A stretch of 6,245 bases of DNA from an archaeon. GTDB lineage: Archaea > Nanobdellota > Nanobdellia > Pacearchaeales > GW2011-AR1. The notes under the pieces are model-generated. The model was not told where the DNA came from and ran no database searches. It saw nothing but the letters and a program-made list of their open reading frames with translations. The DNA lies in the NCBI GenBank assembly GCA_025453475.1, contig JALOQH010000036.1:1-6245 (forward strand), written 5' to 3'. The translations under genes were made by a program, and so were the position numbers. Of this stretch, positions 1 through 5,522 are shown one piece after another. Every line of letters begins with the position of its first letter. Position 1 is the stretch's first letter.

Positions 1-77
1 TCAAATTCATTTCTATCTTCTTATTCCTTTCCTTGTTGTCCTCATAGCGCACATAATACTGACAACAAGGCTTCAGT
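1..77. other. Left-edge intergenic region, possible start of another gene
   Basis: This stretch follows the msrA stop codon on the minus strand. It holds the inverted repeat listed separately. One minus-strand frame stays open from about position 82 to the left edge, with a GTG codon at 52-50 and an ATG at 10-8 as possible starts. From the GTG it would read VRYEDNKERNKKIEMNL. It is too short to identify, and part of it lies over the inverted repeat, so it could be chance. If a gene does begin here it runs off the left edge. Confidence 0.2.
31..70 (-). terminator. 10-bp perfect inverted repeat after msrA, possible terminator or 3' end hairpin
   Basis: CCTTGTTGTC at 31-40 is the exact reverse complement of GACAACAAGG at 61-70, with a 20-base loop. 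It begins 7 bases after the msrA stop on the minus strand. A perfect 10-bp match in so short a spacer is unlikely by chance. On the minus strand it is followed by a purine-rich stretch rather than a T run, so it is not a classical intrinsic terminator. It may instead stabilise or define the 3' end of the operon mRNA, or separate msrA from a following gene. Confidence 0.5.
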
Positions 78-560
78 CTATTTTATCGGGCAGACATCAA
101 CGCCGGTCTTAAGAACATATTTCTGATGATATTCCTCTGCTTTGAAAAACGTCTTTGCAGGCTTTACCTCTGTGACAATCGGCTTCTCAAAATATTTTTG
201 ATGGAATTCCTTTGAAATCATTGCTTCTTTTCTCTGCTTAGGGGAATGGTAGAATATTACTGAGCGGTAATTTGTCCCTATATCAGCTCCCTGCTTGTTT
301 AATGTTGTAGGGTCATGCATTTTCCAGAAATTATCGAGCAATTCCCCGTAAGTTATCTTCTCGTTGTCAAATTGCACTTCAACAACCTCTGCATATCCTG
401 TCTTGTGCGAAGATACCTGCTCATATGTCGGATGAGGATATTTCTTTTCATCCCCTCCCTCATATCCGGCTGTTGTTGCAATAATGCCTGGCAGCTTTGA
501 GAACATATATTGTATGTGCCAGAAGCATCCCCCTCCAAATGTCGCTGTTTCAGTTGTCAT
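78..560 (-). CDS. msrA: Peptide methionine-S-sulfoxide reductase MsrA
   Basis: MsrA reduces the S epimer of methionine sulfoxide, free or in proteins, and normally works in the cytosol with thioredoxin. The 160-aa protein has the signature GGGCFWH at residues 9-15, so Cys12 is the predicted catalytic cysteine. Further family landmarks are AGYEGG, the GYAEVVEVQFD segment (usually GHAEVV, so His is replaced by Tyr), and FWKMHDPTTLNKQGADIGTNYRS. Cys157, four residues from the C-terminus, is a good candidate resolving cysteine. The length fits compact single-domain MsrA. The ATG at 560-558 overlaps the msrB stop as ATGA and no clear Shine-Dalgarno site precedes it, so translation is probably coupled to msrB. 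It is the last gene of the Nudix-msrB-msrA operon; the stop is TAG. Confidence 0.97.
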   Translation of the reverse strand: MTTETATFGGGCFWHIQYMFSKLPGIIATTAGYEGGDEKKYPHPTYEQVSSHKTGYAEVVEVQFDNEKITYGELLDNFWKMHDPTTLNKQGADIGTNYRSVIFYHSPKQRKEAMISKEFHQKYFEKPIVTEVKPAKTFFKAEEYHQKYVLKTGVDVCPIK

Positions 561-955
561 TTTGATTCTTTAAATTTAAGCGCAACCCCATTTATGCAGT
601 ATCTTTTTCCGCTTGGAGGAGGTCCGTCTGGGAAAACATGCCCAAGATGCCCTCCGCATTTTGCGCATAGAACTTCTGTCCTTCTCATGAGCAGTGAATT
701 ATCGTCCTTATATTCGAGCGCTTCATCCGAATAAGGCTCTGTGAAACTGGGCCATCCTGTTCCGGATTCAAATTTGCCTGAGCTCTTGAAGAGCTTGTTC
801 CTGCATCCAGCGCACTCATAAACTCCTTTCTTTTTATTGCTCAAAAGAGAGCACGAGCCGGGAGTTTCTGTGCCTTTTTTCCTCAGGACAGCATACTGCT
901 CAGGCGTAAGAATCTTCTTCCACTCAGCATCTGTCTTTATCACTTTTTTTATCAT
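557..955 (-). CDS. msrB: Peptide methionine-R-sulfoxide reductase MsrB
   Basis: MsrB reduces the R epimer of protein methionine sulfoxide and so complements MsrA. The 132-aa SelR-type protein has two CxxC zinc motifs, C48-AG-C51 and C97-AK-C100, the GTGWPSF segment at 65-71, and GGHLGHVFPDGP at 101-112. The catalytic cysteine is predicted to be C120 in RYCINGVALKF, where the usual motif is RYCINSxxLKF, so Ser is replaced by Gly. Cys35 lies near the place where many MsrBs carry the resolving cysteine, offset by about one residue. Its ATG overlaps the Nudix stop as ATGA (952-955), with a G-rich site (GGGG) a few bases upstream inside the Nudix gene. Its own stop overlaps the msrA start in the same way. 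Separate, adjacent msrB and msrA genes contrast with the MsrAB fusions of some bacteria. Confidence 0.97.
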   Translation of the reverse strand: MIKKVIKTDAEWKKILTPEQYAVLRKKGTETPGSCSLLSNKKKGVYECAGCRNKLFKSSGKFESGTGWPSFTEPYSDEALEYKDDNSLLMRRTEVLCAKCGGHLGHVFPDGPPPSGKRYCINGVALKFKESK

Positions 956-972
956 TTCATCCCCTTCTTTAA
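952..972. repeat. 21-base exact direct repeat, copy 1 (Nudix/msrB junction)
   Basis: This copy covers the last six codons and stop of the Nudix gene (LKKGMK-stop), and thus the G-rich ribosome-binding region and ATG of msrB. The same 21 bases occur in the same orientation at 2366-2386. The match ends at both borders (951/2365 and 973/2387 differ). Confidence 0.9.
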
Positions 973-1449
973 CATTTCAAGCGCTTTCTTCAGCTGGAAT
1001 TCACCATTCTCTCCCCAATTTGCATAATTGTTGAAGTCTTTTGGATTGATAAAAATCCTCTCTGGAATAACATTCTCAGCAGGGTCAATTGTCTGGGGAT
1101 TTATTTTCTTGACTCTTGCGACAAATCTGCCAGTGTATAAAACTTCATCTGGCTTGCCCTTGGGAAATGTCTTCCAACAGCCAAGTCTTTTAATGTCTTT
1201 AAGCTCCAAATCCGCTTCTTCCTGAGTTTCCCTTATGAATGCCTCTTCAGGAGTCTTGTCAGATTTCTCAATTCTGCCTCCAACAAGAGTCCATCCTCTC
1301 TCTTTCCCTATTCTGATTAAGCAGATTTTTCCATTGTTATCAAATATGAACCCTGCAACAGAATGAACCCCTGTTTCCTCAAAATTAGTATCATCTGACC
1401 ATTCTGCCTCGTATTTCTCACCTTTCCAGATAATCTCGTATTTCATCAT
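952..1449 (-). CDS. Nudix hydrolase, first gene of the msr operon
   Basis: Nudix enzymes hydrolyse nucleoside diphosphates linked to another group, for example oxidised dNTPs, ADP-ribose or capped nucleotides. The substrate cannot be told here. The 165-aa protein has its Nudix box at about residues 57-81, starting GGRIEKSDKTPEEAF and ending in IRETQEEADL. The metal-binding REx2EE core (R73, E74, E77, E78) is intact. Compared with the usual GGxxExGET spacing there is one extra residue, and the normal box glycine near the end is Asp80. VAGFIFDNNGKICLIRI forms the expected preceding beta strands. The start is the first of two consecutive ATGs (1449-1447 and 1446-1444); a TATA-like box about 25 bases upstream fits a leaderless mRNA beginning at either. 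Its stop overlaps msrB as ATGA. The msr neighbours suggest a role in oxidative damage, but this is inference. Confidence 0.93.
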   Translation of the reverse strand: MMKYEIIWKGEKYEAEWSDDTNFEETGVHSVAGFIFDNNGKICLIRIGKERGWTLVGGRIEKSDKTPEEAFIRETQEEADLELKDIKRLGCWKTFPKGKPDEVLYTGRFVARVKKINPQTIDPAENVIPERIFINPKDFNNYANWGENGEFQLKKALEMLKKGMK

Positions 1450-1470
1450 TTCTCTTAAAGCCAGACAACC

Positions 1471-1478
1471 TATAAAAA
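1471..1478 (-). promoter_or_regulatory. TATA-like box of the Nudix-msrB-msrA operon
   Basis: The minus strand reads TTTTTATA here, centred about 25 bases before the Nudix ATG at 1449. In archaea transcription starts about 22-27 bases after the TATA box, so the mRNA would begin at or next to the start codon, which explains the lack of a ribosome binding site. It is placed back to back with the candidate promoter of the plus-strand gene. Confidence 0.6.
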
Positions 1479-1491
1479 TCTAATCACAATA

Positions 1492-1499
1492 TTTTTAAA
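1492..1499 (+). promoter_or_regulatory. Candidate TATA box of the 268-aa gene
   Basis: TTTTTAAA lies about 60 bases before the ATG at 1559. Initiation about 25 bases on, near 1520, would give a leader of roughly 38 bases that begins with the GGGGTGG hairpin sequence. An alternative A/T-rich box, GATATATT at 1503-1510, would give a slightly shorter leader. Which is used cannot be decided from sequence. Confidence 0.45.
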
Positions 1500-1522
1500 C
1501 AGGATATATTTCCAATCATTGG

Positions 1523-1549
1523 GGTGGTTAGCCACCAGACTAATTCTGG
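1523..1549 (+). promoter_or_regulatory. Two overlapping small hairpins in the leader of the 268-aa gene
   Basis: GGTGG (1523-1527) can pair with CCACC (1532-1536) across a 4-base loop, and CCAGA (1535-1539) can pair with TCTGG (1545-1549) across a 5-base loop. The two stems share bases 1535-1536, so both cannot form fully at once. The second stem ends 9 bases before the ATG. This might tune translation, but the stems are short and chance is possible. Confidence 0.3.
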
Positions 1550-1558
1550 ATAACTGAA

Positions 1559-2365
1559 ATGGAAGAACAAGAAAAAACCAGCGCAACAGCAATAACCCAG
1601 GAAATAGACATTCCAGCTTTCAGAGCAGGCTTATTTATGTGGGGGGCGAATATACTTTCTCCTGTCGAGATAGTGCCTAAACCAGGACTTGTAAACTTGG
1701 AGGAGGCATTTGAGCAGGCAGGCAACCTCATAAAGCAATATTTCCCCTGGATTGTCACAGGAGGCATTGGATTATATTCCCTGATTAGAGAACCTGCAGG
1801 AATTCTCGCGAGATTTGATACAATCGGGAGGAATGCAACTGAAAATGAAAGGCAGGAAGACTTAAGGTGGTATGGCGAGCAGGTTACAGGTCCGGAGGTA
1901 GGCAGCGGGGAAGATGAAGAATACAAGCACAATGCCAGAGTGAAGATATGGGACAAGGAATTTTATTATGTTGGGCCTCCAAGGCTTGTCAAGGCGAGGT
2001 TTGCCACAAGGGCTTTTTCAGGAGATTTGCCTGCAAAAGAGGGAATAATTGAATTAGCAAAGCAAGTTGATGAATTGGGATTGAAAGCAGGCAGAGAGAT
2101 TGATGGAGAAACAATCAACCAGGGATATAGGCTATTCCATGCTGTCAAAGGAAAAATATATCATACTGGCTTTGGAAAAGTTGAGGATTATGATCCGGAT
2201 AAGATGAATTCTCTGTGGGCTGAAGTTGAAGTCACAAAAACAGGAGATATAATGTATTATCCGCAGGGTGAAAGAGGAAATGAGAAAGATTTTTCTCAAT
2301 TATTTGAAGATCTCCCGGCAGATATCGCCAGAGAGCTCAGGCAAACTGCCCGCAGAAAAAGATAG
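1559..2365 (+). CDS. Hypothetical protein, 268 aa, possible membrane-associated N-terminal part
   Basis: I do not recognise this protein. The N-terminal 30 residues are rich in Glu, Thr and Ala and carry no signal peptide. Residues 61-76 (YFPWIVTGGIGLYSLI) form a single hydrophobic stretch of about 16 residues, bounded by Lys59 and Arg77; this is borderline for a membrane segment. Residues 90-125 are acidic and look flexible. Residues 128-250 are rich in aromatic and charged residues with alternating strand-like segments such as KIWDKEFYYVG and LWAEVEVTKTGDIMYYP, suggesting a folded beta-rich domain. The C-terminus ends in a basic tail (RQTARRKR). The ATG is the first in frame; no strong Shine-Dalgarno site precedes it. 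It is transcribed divergently from the Nudix-msr operon and convergently with the lipoprotein gene, with a 23-base gap. Long open frame and ordinary codon use make it very likely a real gene. Confidence 0.85.
   Translation: MEEQEKTSATAITQEIDIPAFRAGLFMWGANILSPVEIVPKPGLVNLEEAFEQAGNLIKQYFPWIVTGGIGLYSLIREPAGILARFDTIGRNATENERQEDLRWYGEQVTGPEVGSGEDEEYKHNARVKIWDKEFYYVGPPRLVKARFATRAFSGDLPAKEGIIELAKQVDELGLKAGREIDGETINQGYRLFHAVKGKIYHTGFGKVEDYDPDKMNSLWAEVEVTKTGDIMYYPQGERGNEKDFSQLFEDLPADIARELRQTARRKR
2356..2360 (-). terminator. Short T run, weak terminator candidate for the lipoprotein gene
   Basis: On the minus strand TATCTTTTTC follows the lipoprotein stop by about 30 bases, with the T5 tract at 2360-2356. 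Archaeal RNA polymerase commonly terminates at such T runs. The tract lies inside the last codons of the convergent 268-aa gene, so the two transcripts would overlap by a few tens of bases. Confidence 0.3.
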
Positions 2366-2386
2366 TCATTTCATCCCCTTCTTTAA
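2366..2386. repeat. 21-base exact direct repeat, copy 2 (between convergent genes)
   Basis: The second copy begins at the base directly after the TAG stop of the 268-aa gene and ends 2 bases before the lipoprotein stop codon. On the minus strand it contains GAAGGGGATGAAATGA, so it carries what looks like the ribosome-binding region and start of msrB, but no gene follows it. It is not in the lipoprotein reading frame. Confidence 0.9.
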
Positions 2387-2388
2387 AA

Positions 2389-3594
2389 CTATTCGCCTCT
2401 TCCGGCATTTTGTTTTCGCGTTTCCCTATACTTGCGGATAGCCTCTTGCTTTACTTGCTCGCGATGCTTGTCACGAACAGTCGGGTCATTGGGATCTCCT
2501 CCAAAATGCCTGTTTAGGCTTGGGAAGCTGCCGCAGATACTGGCTGTTATTTCAGAATAGTCTATGGGATCCCACTCATTCCTATCCCACCAATATTTAT
2601 GCACTTGCGAGTCTCTTTCAAGTTCATATGCCACGAATTTCTCTTCAGTAGTGTAATTCGCATCCAACTCGTGATGCAATATCCAGTGAGGATCACCGGC
2701 TGCCCAAAGAATCCTCCTTATGTAAAAATTCATATGGTAATTCTTAATTTTCGTTTCTGCCTCAAGCCGGACCCTCGGGTTTCTATGAATCATCTCTTCA
2801 AGCATCTCCCCAAGCACTTCCCCAGGATGATAAATTGCCCAGTAATTCCCATCGTGATATGTTAGGCATCCGATTACGTCAATAAGTTCTTTTGAGTAGC
2901 TATCGAGACCCTCTCTCTCCCTCTTTAATATCTCCAAAGCCACTTTCCCGCAAGTATGCTCGCTATGGACCCTGTCTAATGAAGCTGGGATTGCAAGAGG
3001 GCCATACTTTGCCAGTTTATTAACGACTTCGCTGAAATATCTAAAACCAACAAAATCCTTCTCGTTATTCTGTTCTCCGTCATTACTAAGGTCATTTGCA
3101 TACTGCCGATTTCTCAAAAGAATGCTCATATCTCTCCGTCCGCCTGAGATGTATTCGTACAAACCGGCACAGTTATAGATTTCTTCAATCGCAAGCTTTT
3201 GCACTTCAGGGTCGTCTTTTTCCCACTTTGCAAGCGCCTCAAGTCCAGCAATCTTAAGTCTTATGTTTGAGCTCTTCGCGGACTTTATGCATTCTTCTTT
3301 ATTCTCGCCGTATATTTTCATCAAAAGCGGCTTGAGTTCAGACTTCGCTACTCTCCATTCTTCTCTTTTATAGGAATCAAAAAGCCTTTCATTAGGGCCT
3401 GGGAGTTCACATCTGGGCAGAGCAGAATATGCAATTTTGTTTCTTCCACTGGCAAATCCCCTTTCGTTCTGTTTTCCCTCAGAGGACCTCTCCCAAACAA
3501 CAGGGGAGCGATAATCTTCATAATTGCCATTGCATCCTGCTGCAGACAGCAACCCTGCGGCAACAGCGCCAAGGATTATTCTTCTTAGTCCCAT
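2389..3594 (-). CDS. Predicted lipoprotein with HEAT-like helices, function unknown
   Basis: The 401-aa protein starts MGLRRIILGAVAAGLLSAAGC: two basic residues, a hydrophobic core and a lipobox-like SAAGC, which predicts lipid attachment at Cys21 and an extracytoplasmic location. Ala rather than Leu at -3 makes the lipobox imperfect. Residues 22-70 look like a flexible linker. Residues 110-140 (IRLKIAGLEALAKW, then DPEVQKLAIEEI) resemble a HEAT or Armadillo helix pair. Weaker candidates are 191-225 and 257-285, so a short helical-repeat scaffold is plausible. Residues 290-360 are rich in Trp, Tyr and His and look like a separate part. The C-terminus is highly charged (RDKHREQVKQEAIRKYRETRKQ) and probably one helix. 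I see no catalytic motif. An A/T-rich box lies about 25 bases before the ATG with no Shine-Dalgarno site. The stop is TAG. A scaffold or surface-binding role is only inference. Confidence 0.85.
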   Translation of the reverse strand: MGLRRIILGAVAAGLLSAAGCNGNYEDYRSPVVWERSSEGKQNERGFASGRNKIAYSALPRCELPGPNERLFDSYKREEWRVAKSELKPLLMKIYGENKEECIKSAKSSNIRLKIAGLEALAKWEKDDPEVQKLAIEEIYNCAGLYEYISGGRRDMSILLRNRQYANDLSNDGEQNNEKDFVGFRYFSEVVNKLAKYGPLAIPASLDRVHSEHTCGKVALEILKREREGLDSYSKELIDVIGCLTYHDGNYWAIYHPGEVLGEMLEEMIHRNPRVRLEAETKIKNYHMNFYIRRILWAAGDPHWILHHELDANYTTEEKFVAYELERDSQVHKYWWDRNEWDPIDYSEITASICGSFPSLNRHFGGDPNDPTVRDKHREQVKQEAIRKYRETRKQNAGRGE

Positions 3595-3610
3595 ATATTG
3601 CCCAAAGCAG

Positions 3611-3623
3611 AATTTTATTTATT
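3611..3623 (-). promoter_or_regulatory. TATA-like box of the lipoprotein gene
   Basis: The minus strand reads AATAAATAAAATT, centred roughly 25-28 bases before the ATG at 3594, which fits an archaeal leaderless promoter. It implies that the lipoprotein gene can be transcribed separately from the DUF2779 gene 110 bases upstream. A 6-bp inverted repeat, TCAATA (3629-3634) with TATTGA (3642-3647), lies just upstream and could be an operator, though it is short. Confidence 0.5.
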
Positions 3624-3659
3624 CCTTATCAATATTCTCACTATTGAGGGATAGGGTTT

Positions 3660-3703
3660 GGTTTGTATCTGTAAATAATGCCCGCAAACCAGTAATCAGA
3701 TAC
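3660..3703 (-). terminator. Interlocking inverted repeats after the DUF2779 gene
   Basis: GTATCTG at 3665-3671 pairs with CAGATAC at 3697-3703, directly after the gene's stop codon (TAA at 3707-3705 on the minus strand). GGTTTG at 3660-3665 pairs with CAAACC at 3685-3690. The order of the arms is interleaved, as in an H-type pseudoknot, with one shared base. No T run follows closely. It may mark the mRNA 3' end; 6-7 bp arms are not rare by chance. Confidence 0.35.
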
Positions 3704-3704
3704 T

Positions 3705-5270
3705 TTATTTCTTCTCTTTTATTCCGACTTCTTTCTTCAACTTCTCCAGAATCCAAATCATCCCTTCTGTGTCTCTTCCGCAATATTTCTCCAATTTGGC
3801 GAAAGCCTTCTTCTTTTCATCTTCTTCAACATCTGCTGCGTTCATTGTCATATCCTTGTACATGTTGCTTGCAGCTGTGCCTTCCTGAACTTCCAAGTCT
3901 TCGTATCCTACATCAACAAGAGCTGGAAGAACGTTTTTCATTGAGGCGCTGCCTTTCTGCTTGGGATGATAGCATGCAAAATTCTTGAAAGGCACCATTA
4001 AATCAGCAAATCTCTCTATAACTCCATCAACAAACTTCCCATGCAGGGGATAAATCTCTGCTAATCCCTGCAAAACTCCGCCTTCAAACGCCTTATTGTA
4101 AACAACAACTGTTCCTTTTGCGCCAATTATCTTGCTCAAACTTTCAATAAACTCTTTTCTTGGGTCTTTGCCTAAATCCGCTATAAAAGAGAAATGCTTA
4201 GGCTTCGAACCTTCCTCTTCGAGCAGGTGAACAGAGTATTGGAAAGGAATATTCTGATAGGGTCTTGTGTTATCAAACATTGGAATTCCTGATGCAATTG
4301 TCTCAAAGTCCATGAACCAAAGCGGATATTTCAGCTTCTTCATGAAAGTCATCAAAGATTTGACATCCTTGTACATCTCCTTGTTCATATGGCACTTCTT
4401 CTGTATTTCCTGCTTGTCATTAAGTTCGCACTCTTTTGGAATGTCTTTTATGTGCATTACCCCCTGATGGAATAGGTCAAGTATCTTATCGATTCTTCCT
4501 GTTAAGTCAAATATGTCGCAGTGCGGATGCTTCTTGTATAATTCATCGCTCTCATGCACTCCGTATTCATCCTCGCACCAGTATTTGCCCGGCTCGTGCT
4601 CTGGCGCCTCGGGCAAAGCAATTATCTTAAACAGCTCTTTCACCTTATCCGAAACAGTTCCAATCAGCTCCCCAATATCCTCAGTCACATCGGAAATTAC
4701 AAAAAGCTCATCAACATCAATCTCCCCATTGCGAACATATTGATTATTAAGATGCATGACATAGCAGTTCTTAATCTTCAAGCCAGCGCCTTCATACACC
4801 CATTTTTGGAAAGCAACATCCTCAAGATGCTCTTCCTTAACAGATGTCCCGCTCTTAACCTCAATAAGATTCCATTCTCCGTATTTTCCTTCGCTTTCCC
4901 CGCCAGCAACAGGCTCAAGGACGTCAGCGCGGGCATAGCATCTCCCAAACTTTGAGTTATAATCAAAGCCTGCCTCAAAAAGAGGAACCCTTTTCTTAAG
5001 AAGCGCATATGAGTTGTCAATGCTCTCAAAGAAACCGCTTTCTTCAGAAGACGCAGCAACCCCGCCTTCGAATCTAGAGTGGGCTTGTGCTATCTTTCCC
5101 ACCTTAGTTCCTTCGTCCATAATCCTCTGCCCCGCAGCATCCCTCTCAGGCAGCTCATCAGGCGCATTAAAAGCAAGCCAGAGCCATTTCCGGCACTTTA
5201 AGCCCGAAGTATATTTGGATTTCGTGAGGTATTTTGGCTTGGACGTTTTAGGAGCTTTATCAATTGACAT
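3705..5270 (-). CDS. DUF2779-type protein: Cas4/RecB-like nuclease region joined to DEDD-exonuclease-like region
   Basis: The 521-aa protein matches the DUF2779 family, whose cellular role is not established. The N-terminal half looks like a PD-(D/E)XK nuclease of the Cas4/RecB type: Asp116 in YARADVLEPV, the E137-V-K139 motif in NLIEVKSGT, and Q155xxxY159 in AFQKWVYEGAG. Cys26 (GLKCRKWLW), Cys232 and Cys251 could be ligands of an iron-sulfur cluster as in Cas4, with a fourth ligand unclear. The C-terminal half has the pattern of a DEDD 3'-5' exonuclease: WFMDFET (D321, E323), VVVYNKAFE (391-396), FADLM (D423), and YCGRD (Y496, D500), the last matching the YxxxD form of motif III. The middle aspartate position is uncertain. 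The ATG at 5270 has a TATA-like box about 25 bases upstream and no ribosome binding site. It diverges from hsdM, which suggests a role in DNA processing or defence, but this is inference. Confidence 0.88.
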   Translation of the reverse strand: MSIDKAPKTSKPKYLTKSKYTSGLKCRKWLWLAFNAPDELPERDAAGQRIMDEGTKVGKIAQAHSRFEGGVAASSEESGFFESIDNSYALLKKRVPLFEAGFDYNSKFGRCYARADVLEPVAGGESEGKYGEWNLIEVKSGTSVKEEHLEDVAFQKWVYEGAGLKIKNCYVMHLNNQYVRNGEIDVDELFVISDVTEDIGELIGTVSDKVKELFKIIALPEAPEHEPGKYWCEDEYGVHESDELYKKHPHCDIFDLTGRIDKILDLFHQGVMHIKDIPKECELNDKQEIQKKCHMNKEMYKDVKSLMTFMKKLKYPLWFMDFETIASGIPMFDNTRPYQNIPFQYSVHLLEEEGSKPKHFSFIADLGKDPRKEFIESLSKIIGAKGTVVVYNKAFEGGVLQGLAEIYPLHGKFVDGVIERFADLMVPFKNFACYHPKQKGSASMKNVLPALVDVGYEDLEVQEGTAASNMYKDMTMNAADVEEDEKKKAFAKLEKYCGRDTEGMIWILEKLKKEVGIKEKK

Positions 5271-5292
5271 ACGGGGGGAAAGAAGTAAGGGG

Positions 5293-5298
5293 ATTTAA
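5293..5298 (-). promoter_or_regulatory. TATA-like box of the DUF2779 gene
   Basis: The minus strand reads CCTTAAATCC here, centred about 25 bases before the ATG at 5270. The base composition between box and start is C/T-rich on the minus strand and shows no Shine-Dalgarno site, as expected for a leaderless mRNA. Confidence 0.45.
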
Positions 5299-5373
5299 GG
5301 GTTTTGGAGGATTGATAGTGCAATGTCCCTGCCGTGTGGGGTTAATTGTGTGATCTTAAGAGGGAACTTTTGG

Positions 5374-5515
5374 GCAGTTTAGCAGTTTAGTGCCATGCAA
5401 TGCCGTGTTCGGGTGCAGTTCGGTGCAGTGTATTGCAGTGCAATGCAGTACGGAACACAGTACAGTGCCGTACAGCACAGTGCCGTGCCTTTTGTGCCTT
5501 CAGTGCCTTCCATGC
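5374..5515. repeat. Field of short phased repeats built on GCAGT / TGCCGT words
   Basis: The field is a set of short sub-arrays. GCAGTTTA is repeated twice in tandem (5374-5381, 5382-5389). TGCAGT occurs four times at exactly 10-base spacing (5414, 5424, 5434, 5444) with a variable 4-base filler. ACAGTGCCGT occurs at 5462-5471 and 5477-5486, 15 bases apart. GTGCCTT occurs three times at 9-base spacing (5485, 5494, 5503). Much of it can be read as degenerate 5-base units of the form CAGTG, CCGTG or CAATG. No coding frame or CRISPR structure fits it. It lies between two divergent promoters, so a regulator-binding array, a DNA-bending element or decayed slippage repeat are all possible. Confidence 0.85.
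5448..5473. repeat. Inverted repeat inside the repeat field
   Basis: GTACGG at 5448-5453 is the exact reverse complement of CCGTAC at 5468-5473. Inside it CAC (5456-5458) can pair with GTG (5465-5467), leaving a 6-base loop and a 2-base bulge. It sits directly after the last 10-base-spaced TGCAGT copy and could form a hairpin in RNA or act as a dyad site. It is short, so it is a weak call. Confidence 0.4.
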
Positions 5516-5522
5516 TTTTAAT
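5515..5522 (+). promoter_or_regulatory. Candidate TATA box of the hsdM operon
   Basis: CTTTTAAT lies directly after the repeat field. Initiation about 25 bases on, near 5545, would place the GGAGG site at 5571 and the short frame at 5584 inside the leader. Alternatives are TTTTTAA at 5550-5556, which is flanked by a 7-bp inverted repeat (5528-5534 with 5556-5562), and a weak AATTAAAA about 27 bases before hsdM that would give a leaderless mRNA. Confidence 0.35.

Noticed and set aside
315..1225. Plus-strand open frames opposite msrA, msrB and the Nudix gene
   Set aside because: They are antisense to well-supported genes with intact motifs and have no start signals of their own.
1521..1560. 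tRNA or tRNA fragment
   Set aside because: GGTGGTTAGCC and the CCAGA/TCTGG stem recall D and anticodon arms, but the second loop has 5 bases instead of 7, and no acceptor stem or T arm follows before the start codon.
952..2386. Insertion sequence bounded by target-site duplications
   Set aside because: The bracketed block holds no transposase and shows no terminal inverted repeats, and a 21-base duplication is longer than usual for an IS. The repeat itself is real and is reported as a finding.
3524..3988. 154-codon plus-strand frame across the lipoprotein start and the DUF2779 end
   Set aside because: It is Ser/Leu/Arg-rich with low-complexity content typical of antisense frames and overlaps two supported genes and the intergenic region between them.
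5374..5515. CRISPR array
   Set aside because: The repeated words are only 6-10 bases and the spacing is 8-15 bases. There are no repeats of 23 or more bases and no spacers of about 30-40 bases, and no cas operon is present apart from the Cas4-like half of the DUF2779 protein.
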